DNA of 64,000 nucleotides. It comes from Ruminococcus sp. Its GTDB lineage: Bacteria; Bacillota; Clostridia; Lachnospirales; Lachnospiraceae. Below are positions 61,421-64,000 of the stretch, piece after piece. The stretch lies in NCBI GenBank assembly GCA_013911065.1, contig JACERV010000019.1:1-64000 (forward strand), in the 5' to 3' direction. The notes below the pieces were generated by a model. The model made no database searches. It saw only the letters and a list, made by a program, of their open reading frames with translations, and was not told the origin of the DNA. Every line of letters starts with the position of its first letter. Position 1 is the first letter of the stretch. The position numbers and the translations under genes were made by a program.

Positions 61421-62385
61421 AGCGCGTTTTTAGTAGTCACTTTGCAAGGTCCATTCAGCAATTCATTGAACAGAAGAATGCTCTGGGTTTTCCGTATGAA
61501 GAAAGCATTCGTATACTACATGTGTTTGATCGATTTTGCATGGACAAATATCCCGATGAAACGGCGTTGACCAAAGAACTTTGCATGGCCTGGGCGGTTC
61601 GGAAAGAAGCGGAACAAAACAACTCCTTTCGCAATCGCTTAATGCCGGTTCGGGAATTTGCCAGATACTTAAACAGGATTGGAGAAGCAGCCTATGTGCT
61701 TCCCCAGGATTTGTCCCAAAAAGGTCCACGCCACATGCCGCATATTTACTCTGAGGAAGAAATCGCTGCTTTTTGGCACGTTCTGGATCTAATCCGTCCG
61801 AGAGGGGGATTCCCCATCCGTCATCTTGTGATACCAACGATTTTTCGTTTGATCTATTGCTGTGGCTTGCGTCCCATAGAGGCGAGGAAACTCCGTGTAG
61901 AAAATGTTGATTTGGACGTCGGAAAACTCAAGATTATGGAATCCAAGGGGCACAAGGATCGCATTGTTATGATGACTGACGATATGACAGAACTATTATG
62001 GCAATACCATCAACAAGTGAGCCGCATTATGCCAGGGCAGGAACTGTTTTTCCCTAATTCTCAGGGACATTTGTATACGAAGAAATGGATTGAAAAGACA
62101 TTTCGCATCATGTGGGCCAAAACTGGTATTCCAGTATCCACCGAAAAGCCGCCCAGAATTTATGATTTTCGTCACACCTTCGCAACGCATCGCCTGTATA
62201 TGTGGCTGCGGGAGGGCAAGGATGTTTCCGCTCAACTGCCTTATCTCAGTGCCTACATGGGGCATTCACAACTATCTGATACCTATTACTACGTCCATCT
62301 GGTCCCGGAACTGTTCACGGCTATGTCCGGATTGGATTTCTCAAAATACGAGAGTTTGCTGCCGGAGGTGGAGATTGATGAATGA
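61414..62385 (+). CDS. Tyrosine recombinase, second of the trio (RitB-like)
   Basis: A 323-residue phage-integrase-family recombinase. Catalytic residues visible: Arg in CGLRPIEARKL, Lys in SKGHKDRIV, H-x-x-R in YDFRHTFATH, His in YMGHSQLSD and the Tyr of TYYYVH. The N-terminal SAM-like domain is present. It overlaps the truncated first gene by seven bases and the third by eight. Such trios (RIT elements) move by a mechanism that is still poorly known. Confidence 0.85.
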   Translation: MVKRVFSSHFARSIQQFIEQKNALGFPYEESIRILHVFDRFCMDKYPDETALTKELCMAWAVRKEAEQNNSFRNRLMPVREFARYLNRIGEAAYVLPQDLSQKGPRHMPHIYSEEEIAAFWHVLDLIRPRGGFPIRHLVIPTIFRLIYCCGLRPIEARKLRVENVDLDVGKLKIMESKGHKDRIVMMTDDMTELLWQYHQQVSRIMPGQELFFPNSQGHLYTKKWIEKTFRIMWAKTGIPVSTEKPPRIYDFRHTFATHRLYMWLREGKDVSAQLPYLSAYMGHSQLSDTYYYVHLVPELFTAMSGLDFSKYESLLPEVEIDE

Positions 62386-63397
62386 TTTTTTCAAGGCCGT
62401 CAGAGGTTATCTTCTTGAGTATCTGCCTAAACAGCGGTGTTGCAGCGAAAACACCATCAAATCCTACCGAAATGCACTAAACCTGCTTGTTGAATATCTC
62501 CGCACTGAAAAGCAACTGACCGTTTCTCACATTGATTTCGGTCTGTTTAACCGTAATTTGATTCTGGAATATCTGGATTGGTTGGAAAATGTGCGCAACT
62601 GCGGTGCAACCACACGAAACCAACGGCTTATGGTAATACGGGCTTTCTTCAAGTACGCTGGTGAGTTAGATTGTACACAGGTGGCTTTGCAGCTTGAGGT
62701 GAAAGGGATACCCACTAAAAAGACGCCAGGTAGAATAGTAGAATTTCTTTCCGAGGATGCACTACAAACTTTGCTCAGTCAACCTGATGTGAGGAAACGA
62801 ACAAACCTTCGCAATCGCTTTTTTATGACGCTCATGTATGAAACTGCTGCGCGATGCGATGAATTGTTGAGTATGAAGGTCCGTGACCTGCGGCTGGATG
62901 TTCGTCATCCTGTCGTATATCTGACCGGAAAGGGAAACAAAACCCGTTCTGTAGCCTTGCTGCCCAAGGCTGTGGAGCATTGTAAACAATATCTGAAAGT
63001 GTTTCACGCCGATACCGTCAAAGATGATTTCCTGTTTTTTACTGTTATTCATGGCACAAAACAAGCAATGTCACCGGATAATGCTGCCGCATTTATGAAA
63101 AAGTACGGCGAAATGGCACGTAAGATTTGCCCTGAAGTCCCTGAAAGGGTGCATCCTCATCAACTGCGGCATACAAGGGCGATTCATTTATACCGTGATG
63201 GTATGCCACTGGCCGTATTATCTGAATTTCTTGGCCACGTTGATCCAGAAACCACAAAAATCTACGCATATGCCGATGCCGAAATGAAGCGCGCGGCTAT
63301 GGAAAAAGCTGAACACTTGCGAAAGGGGGTGCCTGTTCCCATACCTATTTGGAAGGACAATGAGGATATGATCCTGGAATTGTCCGGACTTAAATGA
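62378..63397 (+). CDS. Tyrosine recombinase, third of the trio (RitC-like)
   Basis: A 339-residue recombinase: Arg in ETAARCDELLSM, Lys in LTGKGNKTR, HQLRHTRAIH, FLGHVDPETTKIY with the catalytic Tyr. The start at 62378 lies after GGAGGTGGAG and overlaps the previous stop by eight bases; the frame from 62090 is spurious N-terminal extension. It appears complete. Confidence 0.85.
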   Translation: MNDFFKAVRGYLLEYLPKQRCCSENTIKSYRNALNLLVEYLRTEKQLTVSHIDFGLFNRNLILEYLDWLENVRNCGATTRNQRLMVIRAFFKYAGELDCTQVALQLEVKGIPTKKTPGRIVEFLSEDALQTLLSQPDVRKRTNLRNRFFMTLMYETAARCDELLSMKVRDLRLDVRHPVVYLTGKGNKTRSVALLPKAVEHCKQYLKVFHADTVKDDFLFFTVIHGTKQAMSPDNAAAFMKKYGEMARKICPEVPERVHPHQLRHTRAIHLYRDGMPLAVLSEFLGHVDPETTKIYAYADAEMKRAAMEKAEHLRKGVPVPIPIWKDNEDMILELSGLK

Positions 63398-63400
63398 TTT

Positions 63401-63466
63401 GTTATTCCGAAGTTTTCACGAAGAAGCTGCCTATTAAGCGGCTTTCTCGTCTGACTTCGGGATAAC
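63401..63466. repeat. Inverted repeat at the right end of the recombinase element
   Basis: GTTATTCCGAAGT (63401-63413) and ACTTCGGGATAAC (63454-63466) pair with one mismatch. An inner GAAGC(T)GC...GCGGCTTTC stem occupies the middle. It may be the element end or the recombinase binding site. No copy is found left of the trio. Confidence 0.6.
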
Positions 63467-63703
63467 TATTTCCTCGGTATTATCCTGACAGGGTGAGCCG
63501 CCGCAGATGATATCCACAGGCGGGAGCTTCGCTCCGTTCAGCTTTGTGATATCGCCGACATGGTGCATTTCGGGAAATCGGATTTTTGTTACTTCGATGG
63601 GAAAGGCTTCAATCTCGCTTGCCCATAAAGGAGTGATGCCGTTGCGTATCGCTGCCAGCGGGAAGCCTCCGATCCCATCGAAAAGGCTCCCCATGGTCAG
63701 CAT
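63434..63703 (-). pseudogene. Truncated DNA (cytosine-5) methyltransferase
   Basis: The first 75 residues of a C5 methyltransferase are present: MLTMGSLFDGIGGFPLAA (SAM-binding motif I), WASEIEAFP, and the catalytic loop GGSPCQD with its Cys. Directly after CQD the frame enters the recombinase element and ends with NTEEIVIPKSDEKAA. Motifs VI to X are lost, so it should be inactive. The start overlaps the stop of the next gene (TGATG). Such genes are common on Tn1549-like conjugative elements. Confidence 0.8.
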
Positions 63704-64000
63704 CAGACCATCTCCATAGCCTGTGCAGGAGCCTTGACCGGTGCGCTGTTTTTTACTTTGCCTACGGCGAAGCCGTTTTCCTGTTCCATTACCCGGCGTA
63801 TCGGAATTCCAAGTCTGGACGCTTCCTCAATTTCGAGATACATCCCCGGTGAAATATGATCGCCGTAGCACCACAGCTCGTCGCAGCGGGATAGCATGGC
63901 CAGCCCCATATCCAGCCCAAGCTGACGCTGCTTTGGCTGATGTTCATCCAGAATTGAGGGATACAGCAAGTGGGGCGCAAAAAAAGCGTGCCCCTCATTC
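63703..64000 (-). CDS. DUF4406-like protein, 5' end beyond window
   Basis: The last 98 codons of a gene that continues past the window edge. The reading HAFFAPHLLYPSILDE, MLSRCDELWCYGDHIS and GMYLEIEEASRLGIPIRRV matches DUF4406/nucleoside-2-deoxyribosyltransferase-like proteins found on Firmicute phages and conjugative elements. Its stop overlaps the methyltransferase start, so the two form an operon of a mobile element. The function is unknown. Confidence 0.6.
   Translation of the reverse strand, partial: NEGHAFFAPHLLYPSILDEHQPKQRQLGLDMGLAMLSRCDELWCYGDHISPGMYLEIEEASRLGIPIRRVMEQENGFAVGKVKNSAPVKAPAQAMEMV

Larger units (their letters stand above)
61214..63490 (+). mobile_element. Truncated RIT-like recombinase element
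   Basis: Three overlapping tyrosine recombinase genes in one direction are the hallmark of recombinase-in-trio elements. The left end with most of the first gene is missing. The right end carries the inverted repeat at 63401-63466 and abuts a truncated methyltransferase gene. The exact right border is uncertain, between about 63466 and 63490. Confidence 0.65.

Noticed and set aside
62090-62377. N-terminal extension of the third recombinase
   Set aside because: This stretch overlaps the second recombinase gene in another frame and has no recombinase features; the ATG at 62378 follows a good ribosome-binding site.
1-64000. CRISPR arrays, rRNA and tRNA genes
   Set aside because: No regularly spaced repeats, rRNA segments or tRNA-like cloverleaf sequences were seen on either strand.

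Overview
The window looks like chromosome of a spore-forming, low-to-mid G+C gut Clostridium, most likely Lachnospiraceae. The clues are a secG-rnr-smpB housekeeping block, a spore photoproduct lyase homologue, two Fe-S/flavin enoate-reductase-type enzymes, a choloylglycine-hydrolase family protein, a metal-sensing NiCo riboswitch, VanRS-like signalling, many ABC-2 exporters and remnants of conjugative-element DNA. Species cannot be fixed from the sequence alone.

0-14 kb: a divergent ROK repressor (748-1983, minus) faces a long plus-strand sugar operon (2466-13930). The operon encodes a PfkB kinase, a ribulose-phosphate-3-epimerase-like enzyme, a SIS-domain hexulose-phosphate isomerase, a DUF4432 mutarotase-like protein, a D-lyxose/D-mannose isomerase-like cupin, a ribose-type ABC importer (lipoprotein, double ATPase, permease), a ROK sugar kinase, a class II ketose-bisphosphate aldolase, a second PfkB kinase and a P-loop kinase of unknown target. 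Together these could import a rare ketose or aldose, phosphorylate and epimerise or isomerise it to fructose 6-phosphate, then bisphosphorylate and cleave it. 14-17.3 kb: secG, rnr and smpB, with an unusually structured leader before rnr.

17.3-32.4 kb: an apparent shikimate/quinate utilisation island. It holds three LysR regulators, two old-yellow-enzyme type Fe-S flavoproteins, two YdiB-like shikimate/quinate dehydrogenases, a type I 3-dehydroquinate dehydratase, a TIM-barrel enzyme that could be a 3-dehydroshikimate dehydratase, an MFS transporter and a three-gene TRAP transporter. The gene content extends the E. coli ydiN/ydiB/aroD arrangement with two reductases. This is the best candidate in the window for an incompletely described system.

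32.5-50 kb: mscL with a zinc-ribbon tail; a P-type ATPase behind a NiCo riboswitch with an overlapping terminator; trmO; a MerR regulator; an ABC-2 exporter with a VanRS-like two-component system; a YyaL-like thioredoxin-domain protein; a DrrAB-like exporter; a chemoreceptor; a ferritin-like protein and small proteins.

50-64 kb: a decayed inositol-type locus (remnants of an IolG-like dehydrogenase, a sensor kinase and an IolH-like protein), an SplB homologue that seems to lack the usual catalytic cysteine, an APC permease, a berberine-bridge-type FAD oxidase, an XRE/ABC exporter cassette, a choloylglycine-hydrolase family enzyme, and a truncated trio of overlapping tyrosine recombinases (RIT-like) whose right end abuts a truncated DNA cytosine methyltransferase from a mobile element.
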